From JAFGFG01 sp964442905 (GTDB lineage Archaea > Aenigmatarchaeota > Aenigmatarchaeia > QMZP01 > JAFGSV01): a stretch of 22,124 nucleotides of DNA. Positions 1-6,985 of this stretch are shown here, piece by piece. The notes under the pieces are model-generated. The model did not search any database and was not told where the DNA came from. It saw only the letters and a program-made list of their open reading frames with translations. Every line of letters starts with the position of its first letter. The first letter of the stretch is position 1. The stretch spans positions 1 to 22,124 of the forward strand of contig CAYUBD010000016.1 in the NCBI GenBank assembly GCA_964442905.1. Direction: 5' to 3'. The position numbers and the translations under genes were made by a program.

Positions 1-960
1 TGCGTTCAGGATCGCCCCGTCTATCGCCTGGGTGATGCAGTTCTTTGGGATGTCGTTGAGAGGAAGATGTTTGACAAATGGCTTGCATACAGGGCTTCGA
101 GGAGTGGCGCTACCATAATCGCTAATTCCGAAGTCACCGATGTCCTGAAGGACGGCAACCAGGTCGTAGGCGTGAAGGCAAAGATAACAGGTGAGAAGGA
201 AGTGGAGATAAAGGCGACCGTGGTCGTTGCAGCCGATGGCGTGGAGTCGACCGTGGCAAGGAAAGCCGGACTCGACACCACAAACAAGCTCGTTAATGTC
301 GATTCCGGTTACCAGTATGAAATGTCCAACCTCAGGCTGGAAAACAATAAAATGATAATACTTTACCTTGGCAATGATGTTGCACCAAGGGGATACCTGT
401 GGATATTCCCGAAAGGGAAGGATGTCGCCAATGTGGGCCTGGGTACCGGAATGTCCGAAAAGTCCGCCAAGTACTACCTTGACAAGTTCATAGCAGGGCA
501 TCCGGAGATATTCGGGAACGCCAGCATCATAGAGGCGAACAGCGGCGGCATACCTGTCGGGGGATTCCTTGATGACATGGTCATGGATGGACTCGTAGTC
601 GTGGGTGATGCGGCGCATCAGGTGAATCCGTTGCACGGCGGCGGTATGAAAGAGGCCACCATAGCAGGAGAGATGGCGGCAAGGGTCATATCCAAAGCCA
701 TAAAGAATGGGGACGTTTCCAGGAAGGTTCTTTCCGAATACAACAAGATATGGTGGAAGGAGAGGGGTAAAGATCTCAAGAAAGTCGAGAAAGTTAGGAT
801 GGTCGTGGAGAAACTATCTGACGATGACCTGAACATGATTTCAGAAACGATTACCGGCGATATCGCCATAAGCCTCACGAGGGGCGGGAAGATGCGGTCC
901 CTTGCAAAAATTCTCATGAAGAAACCAGGGCTTATAAAGCTCGCGCGGCATCTTCTGTAG
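1..960 (+). CDS. geranylgeranyl reductase family protein (5' end outside window)
   Basis: The reading frame is open from base 1, so the N-terminus, with the GxGxxG dinucleotide-binding motif of this FAD family, lies upstream of the window; 319 residues are visible. Seen: a segment reading YRLGDAVLWDVVERKMFDKW at the left edge, GYLWIFPKG followed by ANVGLG in the middle, and the second FAD-binding motif VVGDAAHQVNPLHGGGM with an ATIAG helix. These are hallmarks of archaeal geranylgeranyl reductases, which saturate the isoprenoid chains of archaeol lipids and sometimes of dolichol-type carriers, working at the membrane face. The first ATG in the window (67) is internal and not the start. Stop is TAG. 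The next gene begins 33 bases later with its own leaderless promoter. Substrate (membrane lipid or polyprenol) cannot be decided from sequence. Related flavoprotein monooxygenases are the alternative, but the motif set favours the reductase. Confidence 0.88.
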   Translation, partial: CVQDRPVYRLGDAVLWDVVERKMFDKWLAYRASRSGATIIANSEVTDVLKDGNQVVGVKAKITGEKEVEIKATVVVAADGVESTVARKAGLDTTNKLVNVDSGYQYEMSNLRLENNKMIILYLGNDVAPRGYLWIFPKGKDVANVGLGTGMSEKSAKYYLDKFIAGHPEIFGNASIIEANSGGIPVGGFLDDMVMDGLVVVGDAAHQVNPLHGGGMKEATIAGEMAARVISKAIKNGDVSRKVLSEYNKIWWKERGKDLKKVEKVRMVVEKLSDDDLNMISETITGDIAISLTRGGKMRSLAKILMKKPGLIKLARHLL

Positions 961-963
961 AAA

Positions 964-973
964 CCTTAAAAAA
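964..973 (+). promoter_or_regulatory. TATA-like promoter, leaderless, for the YhfC-like gene
   Basis: The A/T-rich element CTTAAAAAAT is centred about 25 bases before the ATG at 994. That is the spacing at which an archaeal transcript would begin at the start codon itself. No Shine-Dalgarno sequence lies between. Confidence 0.5.
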
Positions 974-993
974 TTCCGATTCAAAGACACAGT

Positions 994-2535
994 ATGATAA
1001 ATCCACTGTTCATCTTCAGCGGTATCGGAATGATGCTCGTTGGTCTTCTTCCTGTAATCTTCTGGAGGTACAGGACGCTCGTCTCATGGCGCTATTTCTT
1101 ATGGGGCGCAGGCGTGTGGGTAGTGGCAACAGCAGTGAAGGTCGCGCTCGATCTGACTGTGACGCCCATACTTGTGAACTGGCTCGTGGGCATTTACACC
1201 GCGCTCGGAATCGCCATAATATCCGGGGCGTATGTCGGGCTGAGAACAGGTCTGCTTGAGTCCGGGCTTACATACTTCGTAGTGCTCAGGGAGAAGCTCA
1301 AAAGGATGGATTTCCAGCAGGCTGTTGCATTTGGTCTCGCATTCGGTGCGGTAGAGGCATTCATCATTGGCATGCTGTCATTTCTTAACGTGGCCGTGCT
1401 GCTGGCGTTCCCGCAGATCATGGATATGCTTTCACCCGTTCAGAAGGCTGTCATACTGGAACAGCTTACGCTGCCGGCCATACTGGTCATGGCACCCATA
1501 ATAGAGAGGGCATTCACGCTTCTGGTTCACATATTCTGCACGGTTCTGGTGATAAAGGCTGTAAAGAGCGGCCGCATAGAATACTTCATGTTTTCATTCC
1601 TTTACAAGACCGCCCTGGATGGCATGCTGCCGTTTCTCACCATGACATTCGACAGGACAACGGTCGCCGGCGTCTACTACATAGAGTCATTCGTTGTCGT
1701 CCTCGGTCTCATAAGCGCTGTGGGCATGTTCTGGCTCAAGGAGAGATACGGCGAAAAGTGTGAGAAGAAGAGCCGGAAAAGTGTACTCATGATTTCTGTT
1801 GCAATTGTAACTGCACTGATTGCATTTGCAGCTGTTCTGGCAGCGCAGCCGAATGTCGCGTCTCAGATGGAGAGAAGGAACATCAACTTCGACGGATTCG
1901 GGGGGAGGTACGATTTCTTCATGAACGGCAGCATGATAGGATACACGGAGTTCGGGTTTGGCGGGATCGTGGAGTACAACGGACATAACGCCTTCATCAC
2001 AGAGGAGATGACGAACCTGTCGAACAGTGATTACGAGATGTACATAGAAGGCACGCTGTATACAACGGTTGACGCTTATCCGCTGTTTTACAACACGACC
2101 ATCCACAAGGGAGGGGAAATGAAAAACATAGTATGCGAATTCAGGGACGGCATTGTCACTCAGACCGTAAGAGATAATAACAAAACCACGGTCACGGAGA
2201 TTCCGGCACATCCGGATTCCTTCGTCATAGCGAACAACATGATATCACACTGGGCGCTGATGTTCCGTGCTGCCAGCCTTGAGCCGCAGAACACGTACAT
2301 ATCACACTTATACAGCCCGGACATCGGCACGGACATCGTGCGCTCGTTTGAAGTCTCGGGCGTGGAAAACATAAAAATAAAGGGTAGTGACTATGAGGTC
2401 TACGTGTTCAGGGAAAACACAGGCAACCTCAACTACGTGACGCCTGACGGACAGCTGCTGAAGATAGGAAACACCGTTCTGGAGATAGTCATCAGCGACG
2501 GCGAACCGCCTGAAGAGGGCGGCATGTTCAGGTGA
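994..2535 (+). CDS. YhfC-like intramembrane protease homologue with exported C-terminal domain
   Basis: 513 residues in two parts. Residues 1-250 are very hydrophobic (about seven membrane spans) and carry spaced polar residues typical of the YhfC/CPBP-type glutamic intramembrane protease superfamily: E121 in FGAVEAF, E171-R172 and H179 in PIIERAFTLLVHI, and D209 in YKTALDG. After a basic loop (about 250-263) an eighth span (about 264-284) leads to a 230-residue soluble region, presumably outside the cell, with alternating hydrophobic and polar strands suggesting a beta-rich fold. I do not recognise that C-terminal part. The family assignment rests on motif layout and length of the membrane part; activity is inferred. 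Bacterial YhfC proteins, as I know them, are roughly 250 residues, so the extension is unusual. Start is the first ATG, 25 bases after a TATA box. Alternatives are another polytopic CPBP-clan protein or a non-enzymatic membrane protein. Confidence 0.62.
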   Translation: MINPLFIFSGIGMMLVGLLPVIFWRYRTLVSWRYFLWGAGVWVVATAVKVALDLTVTPILVNWLVGIYTALGIAIISGAYVGLRTGLLESGLTYFVVLREKLKRMDFQQAVAFGLAFGAVEAFIIGMLSFLNVAVLLAFPQIMDMLSPVQKAVILEQLTLPAILVMAPIIERAFTLLVHIFCTVLVIKAVKSGRIEYFMFSFLYKTALDGMLPFLTMTFDRTTVAGVYYIESFVVVLGLISAVGMFWLKERYGEKCEKKSRKSVLMISVAIVTALIAFAAVLAAQPNVASQMERRNINFDGFGGRYDFFMNGSMIGYTEFGFGGIVEYNGHNAFITEEMTNLSNSDYEMYIEGTLYTTVDAYPLFYNTTIHKGGEMKNIVCEFRDGIVTQTVRDNNKTTVTEIPAHPDSFVIANNMISHWALMFRAASLEPQNTYISHLYSPDIGTDIVRSFEVSGVENIKIKGSDYEVYVFRENTGNLNYVTPDGQLLKIGNTVLEIVISDGEPPEEGGMFR

Positions 2536-2545
2536 CAATTTAAAC
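2536..2545 (+). promoter_or_regulatory. TATA-like promoter, leaderless, for uppP
   Basis: CAATTTAAAC is centred 25 bases before the ATG at 2566, in the 30-base gap after the preceding stop. No Shine-Dalgarno is visible, so a leaderless transcript is inferred. Confidence 0.5.
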
Positions 2546-2565
2546 TCGCCAAGACTATAATTCCT

Positions 2566-3360
2566 ATGGATTTTCTGGAAGCTGTCGTGCTGGCCGTAGT
2601 GCAGGGGCTTACCGAGTGGCTGCCCGTAAGCAGCGAGGGTGTGTCGTCTCTACTCATGATAAACTTCTTCGGAAAGAGCCTGACAGAGGCCATATACCTT
2701 TCAGCGTGGCTGCACACAGGGACGCTGCTGGCAGCGGTGCTGTATTTCTGGAGTGACGTGAAAGAGATACTCAAGAACCTTCCGATGTACATAAGGCATC
2801 CGAATGAGAAGGAAGGCTACTCTGGCCTGACCAGATTCCTGCTTGTATCAACCGTAACCACGGCTATAATAGCAGTACCGCTTGTGCTGTTCATGCTTGA
2901 AAGCTTCAACTTCTCGGGCGGCGTGGCGATGGCATTCATAGGCATCCTGCTTATCATAACCGGTATGCTGCAGAAATTCATCAGGCGTTCTGAAGTCATA
3001 ACTGATAGGCCCAGGTTTGTGGACGCGATAATTACAGGCGCTGTGCAGGCATTTGCTGTTTTTCCCGGGCTTAGCAGGTCCGGTCTTACGACATCAGCGC
3101 TTCTCCTGAGGAGACATGACCCGGAATATGCACTCAAGCTCAGCTTCCTGATGAGCATACCGGCCGTGCTCATGGCCGAGATAGGATTAATACTGACACA
3201 GAAGGTTGCTTTTGACATCTTTTCTCTCGTGGCTATAGCGGTCTCATTCCTTCTTGGGCTTCTGACACTGGGATCGCTTCTGAAAATAGCGGAAAGGGTC
3301 AATTTCGGCTATTTCTGCATGTTCCTGGGTCTTCTCAGCCTTCTCGAGATATTCATATGA
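2566..3360 (+). CDS. uppP: UppP/BacA-type polyprenyl-diphosphatase
   Basis: 264-residue polytopic membrane protein, normal family length. UppP removes the terminal phosphate from C55- or dolichyl-type diphosphates, returning the lipid carrier for glycan assembly. Seen: the (E/Q)xxxE motif as Q13-G-L-T-E17, the conserved PVSS loop (20-23), and the phosphate-binding PGLSRSG motif with R171. The position of the catalytic histidine of E. coli UppP (H30 in SSTGH) is V26 here, and the preceding residue is glutamate (SSEGV). Archaeal relatives with SSEG at this site exist as far as I recall, so a different catalytic arrangement, or a divergent substrate such as dolichyl diphosphate, is possible. Archaea lack peptidoglycan, so an N-glycosylation role is the usual inference. 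The 3' end overlaps the convergent dolichol-kinase-like gene by 8 bases. Confidence 0.88.
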   Translation: MDFLEAVVLAVVQGLTEWLPVSSEGVSSLLMINFFGKSLTEAIYLSAWLHTGTLLAAVLYFWSDVKEILKNLPMYIRHPNEKEGYSGLTRFLLVSTVTTAIIAVPLVLFMLESFNFSGGVAMAFIGILLIITGMLQKFIRRSEVITDRPRFVDAIITGAVQAFAVFPGLSRSGLTTSALLLRRHDPEYALKLSFLMSIPAVLMAEIGLILTQKVAFDIFSLVAIAVSFLLGLLTLGSLLKIAERVNFGYFCMFLGLLSLLEIFI

Positions 3361-3949
3361 GAACGAACATTCTTAATACGACTATTGAAAGCCCGGCTAT
3401 GAGAGGTATCGTTATGTTGTCTTCCATTCTTCTTCCCTTCAGGTAGTCTACAGATTCAACGAACATTGCGATGTAGGAGGCTATGAAGGACTCTGCCGGG
3501 GAAACGAAGAACGTTGCGGAAAGGAACGCTATGAAGAATCCTATGGCACTGGCATCCAGGACCTTCTCCTTATTCAGTGGGTGCTTCATCCAGCCGAACT
3601 TCGTGGCTATCATCGGCGAAAGGGAATCCCCTACTGCAAGTATGACCACAGAAGCCAGCGCAATGGGCTCGGGGAAAAGCGCTACAGCAAGCGTTATACC
3701 CAGGAGCATGAAGAATGCTCCTCTTCCGGGGAATTCATCCTGTTCCTTGTCTCTCTCAAATACCCTTATGAACCATTCTATCACAGGTACCTTCTTCCTT
3801 CTCTGTGTCAGTGATACTATGAAACCAGCCACTGTGACTCCTGCCAGTATCCACACGTCTATGAATCCGAAATAGAGAAGGAGTGTAATAGCTAATCCAA
3901 GAAAGAGGTGAAAGATGTTTCTCTTTATCGCGAAGCTTGTTGTCTCCAT
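3353..3949 (-). CDS. dolichol/phytol kinase-like integral membrane protein (SEC59-type)
   Basis: 198 residues with five to six hydrophobic spans. Motifs match the CTP-dependent dolichol kinase / phytol kinase / cytidylyltransferase-like family: KRNIFHLFLGL near the N-terminus, GDSLSPMIATKFG in the middle (the family's GD-S/A loop followed by a basic residue and FG), and EDNITIPLIAG near the C-terminus (family D/E-D-N-x-T-I-P). Such enzymes phosphorylate a free polyprenol to polyprenyl phosphate, the substrate carrier for glycosylation; which alcohol is used cannot be read from the sequence. It lies tail to tail with the UppP gene (8-base overlap) and shares a 35-base divergent promoter region with the KaiC-like gene. 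Start ATG at 3949; the weak TATA-like stretch upstream suggests a leaderless message. Confidence 0.75.
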   Translation of the reverse strand: METTSFAIKRNIFHLFLGLAITLLLYFGFIDVWILAGVTVAGFIVSLTQRRKKVPVIEWFIRVFERDKEQDEFPGRGAFFMLLGITLAVALFPEPIALASVVILAVGDSLSPMIATKFGWMKHPLNKEKVLDASAIGFFIAFLSATFFVSPAESFIASYIAMFVESVDYLKGRRMEDNITIPLIAGLSIVVLRMFVLI

Positions 3950-3984
3950 GACAAAAATATAAGCAACTGAACTAAAGAATATTT
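3950..3984. promoter_or_regulatory. compact divergent promoter region
   Basis: Only 35 bases separate two divergent start codons. On the plus strand AAATATAAG (3955-3963) is centred about 25 bases before the ATG at 3985, a good leaderless TATA position. On the minus strand ATTCTTTAG (3980-3972) sits about 23-31 bases before the other ATG and is a weaker match. Both elements fit in the same gap, so the two promoters would face each other across almost the same DNA. Confidence 0.5.
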
Positions 3985-4707
3985 ATGGACAGGATAATCA
4001 CTGGTGTTGACGGTCTTGATGACAAGATGAATGGAGGATTCTTCGTCGGAAGCAGCAATCTTCTGACAGGTAAAACCGGCACCGGTAAGACCATCTTTGC
4101 AGCTTCTTTCCTATACAGGGGTGCACTTCAGGGCGAACCCGGTGTCTACGTCACGACAGAGCAGAGAGAGGAGGATGTGAAGAGCGACATAGATGCCATG
4201 TTCGGCTGGGACCTTCCAAGTCTTGAGAAGAAGAATCTGCTGAAGTTCGTATCCATAAAACCCGCCCTGCCGACCAAAGGCATATTGCAGGAGGATATGG
4301 CAAGGCTTGTTAAATCATACGTTTACGACATCTCGGACAGCATAATCAGCGCTGTAAATGATGTGAAAGCCAGGAGAGTCGTCATTGATTCTGTTTCTTT
4401 CATAGAGATGTTCATAAAGGACGAGTACCTGGCAAGGGCGGCCCTGATGCAGATGGTGGAAACGCTCAAGGAAGCTGGCGTGACATCAGTTCTCACGGGA
4501 ACCGTTCCCGAAGCAAGCGAAGCGCTGTCAGGCGGCGGCATAGTCGAGTACATAGTGGACACTGTCATAAAGATGGAGTTCGTACCAGTTGCCGAGGAAT
4601 TCAAGAGAACGCTGACCATAAGGAAGATGCGCAGGACAGACCATTCAACGCTTATACATCCCATAGACATCACGAAAGACGGCCTGAAGGTAATAGAGAT
4701 AAAATGA
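3985..4707 (+). CDS. KaiC-like single-domain RecA-superfamily ATPase
   Basis: 240 residues. The opening RIITGVDGLDDKMNGGF is the classic KaiC/RadA-family start, followed by Walker A GKTGTGKT (29-36), the VYVTTEQREEDV segment that corresponds to the KaiC catalytic-glutamate strand, and Walker B within RRVVIDSVSF. It is half the size of cyanobacterial KaiC and matches the single-domain KaiC-like ATPases common in archaea, most of which have no assigned function; roles in signalling or regulation are inferred only. The zinc-ribbon gene starts 4 bases after its stop, which suggests co-transcription. A TATA box centred 25 bases upstream indicates leaderless expression. It is too short, and lacks the DNA-binding features, to be RadA. 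Confidence 0.85.
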   Translation: MDRIITGVDGLDDKMNGGFFVGSSNLLTGKTGTGKTIFAASFLYRGALQGEPGVYVTTEQREEDVKSDIDAMFGWDLPSLEKKNLLKFVSIKPALPTKGILQEDMARLVKSYVYDISDSIISAVNDVKARRVVIDSVSFIEMFIKDEYLARAALMQMVETLKEAGVTSVLTGTVPEASEALSGGGIVEYIVDTVIKMEFVPVAEEFKRTLTIRKMRRTDHSTLIHPIDITKDGLKVIEIK

Positions 4708-4711
4708 TAGC

Positions 4712-4879
4712 ATGGGCGACATAAAGGCTTACTGTGTGAAGTGCAGGGAAATGGTCGACATGGACCAACCTGAAGACTTTGAGATGAGCAACGGGAAAAA
4801 AGCGCTCAAAGGGAAATGTTCTGAATGCGGGACGACTCTTTTCAAGATAAAGCCTTCGCCCAGAGAAGGCATGTGGTGA
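4712..4879 (+). CDS. small zinc-ribbon protein (DUF5679-like), copy 1
   Basis: 55 residues. Two CxxC knuckles, CVKC (8-11) and CSEC (36-39), are separated by 24 residues, which fits a single treble-clef or zinc-ribbon metal site. The arrangement AYCVKC, then GKKALKGKC, then CGTTLFKI matches the protein encoded at 4981-5121 and the DUF5679 family as I recall it. Function is unknown; such mini-ribbons are often nucleic-acid or protein-binding adaptors. It starts 4 bases after the KaiC-like ATPase stop with no clear Shine-Dalgarno, so translational coupling is likely. Compared with copy 2 it has a longer, more acidic linker (MVDMDQPEDFEMS) and a nine-residue tail. Confidence 0.8.
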   Translation: MGDIKAYCVKCREMVDMDQPEDFEMSNGKKALKGKCSECGTTLFKIKPSPREGMW

Positions 4880-4928
4880 ACGCCAAAATCGCTGTTTTGT
4901 GCTGAAAACGTGCATATATTTCGGTTTA

Positions 4929-4974
4929 TTTATATATCCTGAAGTGAATATTCAACAAATACAAACTCGGAGGT
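4929..4974 (+). promoter_or_regulatory. strong promoter and Shine-Dalgarno of zinc-ribbon copy 2
   Basis: TATA box TTTATATA (4929-4936) predicts a start near 4957-4962, giving a leader of about 20 bases that contains a full Shine-Dalgarno GGAGGT (4969-4974), 6 bases before the ATG. Upstream, CAAAA-N6-TTTTG (4884-4899) is a small inverted repeat that may close the preceding transcript. Consensus promoter plus consensus ribosome site suggests high expression. Confidence 0.65.
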
Positions 4975-4980
4975 TTTAAA

Positions 4981-5121
4981 ATGGTACAGGCTTATTGTGT
5001 AAAATGCAAAGCAAAGACTGAAATCAAGGACGCACAGAAGGTTACACTGAAGAACGGAAAACCTGCAACCAAGGGCACATGCCCGAAGTGCGGAACGAAA
5101 GTCTTCAGAATTGGTGGATAA
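4981..5121 (+). CDS. small zinc-ribbon protein (DUF5679-like), copy 2
   Basis: 46 residues: AYCVKC (4-9) and CPKCGTKVFRIG near the end, with VTLKNGKPATKG between. That is two CxxC knuckles 24 residues apart and matches the short, basic archaeal zinc-ribbon family DUF5679 (name from memory). No function is established. Lysine-rich composition, perfect promoter, perfect Shine-Dalgarno and a dedicated terminator make it look like an abundant, independently transcribed protein, perhaps ribosome- or nucleic-acid-associated (inference). It is the paralogue of the gene 100 bases upstream and lies directly before the translation factor aIF5B. Confidence 0.85.
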   Translation: MVQAYCVKCKAKTEIKDAQKVTLKNGKPATKGTCPKCGTKVFRIGG

Positions 5122-5125
5122 ATCA

Positions 5126-5175
5126 GGGCCGCATGGCCCATTTATTTTTATTTTTTAGTATTTTTTCTATTTTTA
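5126..5175 (+). terminator. hairpin plus oligo-T terminator
   Basis: GGGCC (5126-5130), loop GCAT, GGCCC (5135-5139), then a long T-rich tract to about 5175 containing runs of five and six T. The layout is like an intrinsic terminator; in archaea the T tract alone is usually sufficient. It isolates the zinc-ribbon gene from aIF5B. Confidence 0.75.
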
Positions 5176-5211
5176 TTAGCAACTGGCTCATAATTAAAGA
5201 AGGTGATTAGG

Positions 5212-6924
5212 ATGGGGCTCAGGCAACCTATAGTTTCGATACTAGGCCATGTGGACCATGGTAAAACGACTTTACTGGACTATATACGTGGAAGCATAGT
5301 GGCGAAAGGAGAGGCAGGCCTGATTACACAGCACATAGGCGCAAGCGAAGTTCCGATAGAATATATCAAGAAGATTTCAGGTCCGCTTATGGAGAAGATG
5401 AAGGTCAGGGTGAAGATTCCCGGGCTTCTGTTCATAGACACTCCCGGCCATGAGGCGTTTACCACGCTGAGAAAAAGAGGTGGCGCGGTAGCAGATCTCG
5501 GTGTGCTCATAATAGATATCAACGAGGGACTGCAGCCGCAGACACTGGAATCCATAAGGTTCCTGAAGGACTTCAGGACACCATTCGTGATTGCGCTCAC
5601 TAAGATAGACAAGATGCTTGGATGGTCACCGCACAAGGGAGAAAGTTTCCTGGCCACATGGGCAAAACAGTCCCAGAGGGTGAAGGATGAATTCGAGAAG
5701 AAGTTCTACACCGTGGTAGGACAGCTTTCGGAAAACGGCTTTGAGACCGACAGGTATGACCGTGTTGATGACTACACGAAGAAGCTGGCCATCCTTCCGG
5801 TTAGCGGAATAACAGGTGAAGGCATACCGGATCTGCTCATGATGCTTACAGGACTTGCCCAGAGATACCTCAAGGACCAGCTCAACGTCACTCCGGGTGA
5901 AGGAAAGGGCACTGTTCTCGAGGTCAAGGACTACAAGGGACTCGGCACTACCATAGATGTCATACTTTATGACGGCGAGATAAACACCGGAGACTGGCTG
6001 GTGATAGGAGTGAATAATATGATTGTGACAAAGATAAGGGCGCTGCTGAAGCCGAATCCCATGAAAGAGATAAGAGTGGAAAAGGCGTTCAGGCCAGTCA
6101 AGACAGTCACGGCCGCTTCTGGCATAAAGATAGCCGCGCCAGAACTTGAAAATGTTACAGCCGGGTCTCCTCTGAGAGCGGTGAGTGAAAAGGGAAGGAT
6201 AGAGGAAGTGAAGAAGGAAATCGAGGAGGAAGTGTCCGAGGTTGAGATAGACACCGACAGTGCAGGCGTGCTTCTGAGGGCAGATACACTCGGTTCCCTT
6301 GAGGCACTGATCAAGACACTGAAAGAGATTGACGTTCCGATAAGAAAAGCAGAGATAGGAGATGTAACGCACCAGGATGTAATGGAGATGAAAAGCATCC
6401 CGAAATCCATAATATTCGCTTTCAATGTCAAAGTCAATACGGAAATCGGAGGCGCTGCCAGCGATCATAGTGTTAAGATATTCAAGTCCGATGTAATCTA
6501 CAGGCTTCTTGAGGAATACGAACAGTGGGAAAAAGATTCCAAAAAGAGGAAGGAAGACGAGATGATTAATTCAGTGAGCCGCCCGGGAAGGGTAAGGATA
6601 ATGTCCGGATACGTGTTCAGGCAGAGCAAGCCCGCAATAGTCGGGGTCGAAGTCATGAAAGGTATCATAAAATCCGACAGCCGGCTGAAAAAGGACGGGG
6701 AAAACATAGGCAACGTCAAGGAGCTTCAGAATCAGGGCGAGAATGTCAGCGAGGCCAAAGCAGGGGAAAAGGTCGCGGTATCGATTGACGGCGCCATTGT
6801 CGGCCGGAACATAAACGAGGGCGACGAGCTGGACGTAAGGCTCAATGACCATGATATTTCTGTTCTCAACAAGCTCAGGCACAGGCTCAGGGGCGACGAG
6901 ATAGAACTTCTTAATGAGATATAG
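5212..6924 (+). CDS. infB: translation initiation factor aIF5B (IF-2 family GTPase)
   Basis: 570 residues, usual for archaeal aIF5B, which promotes subunit joining and initiator-tRNA placement. G1 is GHVDHGKT (12-19), G2 lies around the TQHIGAS segment (39-45), and G3 is DTPGH (76-80). G4 reads T130-K-I-D133 rather than the usual NKID. A beta-barrel domain, a linker rich in E and K, and the C-terminal barrel ending in a helix (LNKLRHRLRGDEIELL) follow. I chose ATG 5212 over the in-frame GTG at 5203 because that GTG lies inside AAGGTGATT, a good match to the anti-Shine-Dalgarno, with proper spacing to 5212. Transcription probably starts after the terminator at 5126-5175. The Asn-to-Thr change in G4 is tolerated in some small GTPases (Rho family), so activity is expected. 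Confidence 0.97.
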   Translation: MGLRQPIVSILGHVDHGKTTLLDYIRGSIVAKGEAGLITQHIGASEVPIEYIKKISGPLMEKMKVRVKIPGLLFIDTPGHEAFTTLRKRGGAVADLGVLIIDINEGLQPQTLESIRFLKDFRTPFVIALTKIDKMLGWSPHKGESFLATWAKQSQRVKDEFEKKFYTVVGQLSENGFETDRYDRVDDYTKKLAILPVSGITGEGIPDLLMMLTGLAQRYLKDQLNVTPGEGKGTVLEVKDYKGLGTTIDVILYDGEINTGDWLVIGVNNMIVTKIRALLKPNPMKEIRVEKAFRPVKTVTAASGIKIAAPELENVTAGSPLRAVSEKGRIEEVKKEIEEEVSEVEIDTDSAGVLLRADTLGSLEALIKTLKEIDVPIRKAEIGDVTHQDVMEMKSIPKSIIFAFNVKVNTEIGGAASDHSVKIFKSDVIYRLLEEYEQWEKDSKKRKEDEMINSVSRPGRVRIMSGYVFRQSKPAIVGVEVMKGIIKSDSRLKKDGENIGNVKELQNQGENVSEAKAGEKVAVSIDGAIVGRNINEGDELDVRLNDHDISVLNKLRHRLRGDEIELLNEI

Positions 6925-6950
6925 ATTGCAGATGCTCTGGCCAATTTCAT

Positions 6951-6964
6951 GAAAAATTTAAGTA
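6951..6964 (+). promoter_or_regulatory. BRE/TATA promoter of the TBP gene, leaderless
   Basis: GAAAAA followed by TTTAAGTA (6957-6964) resembles a BRE plus TATA box, centred 25 bases before the ATG at 6986. No Shine-Dalgarno is present. A leaderless message is inferred. Confidence 0.6.
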
Positions 6965-6985
6965 TGTTTACCGATATGTATATGA

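Noticed and set aside
3483..3875. 130-codon plus-strand frame opposite the dolichol-kinase-like gene
   Set aside because: The minus-strand protein has clear membrane spans and family motifs; the opposite frame has none and no start signals.
5626..6468. 280-codon open frame on the minus strand opposite aIF5B
   Set aside because: It lies wholly inside a certain gene, has no promoter or ribosome site, and its product has no recognisable motif; it results from the codon bias of the real gene.
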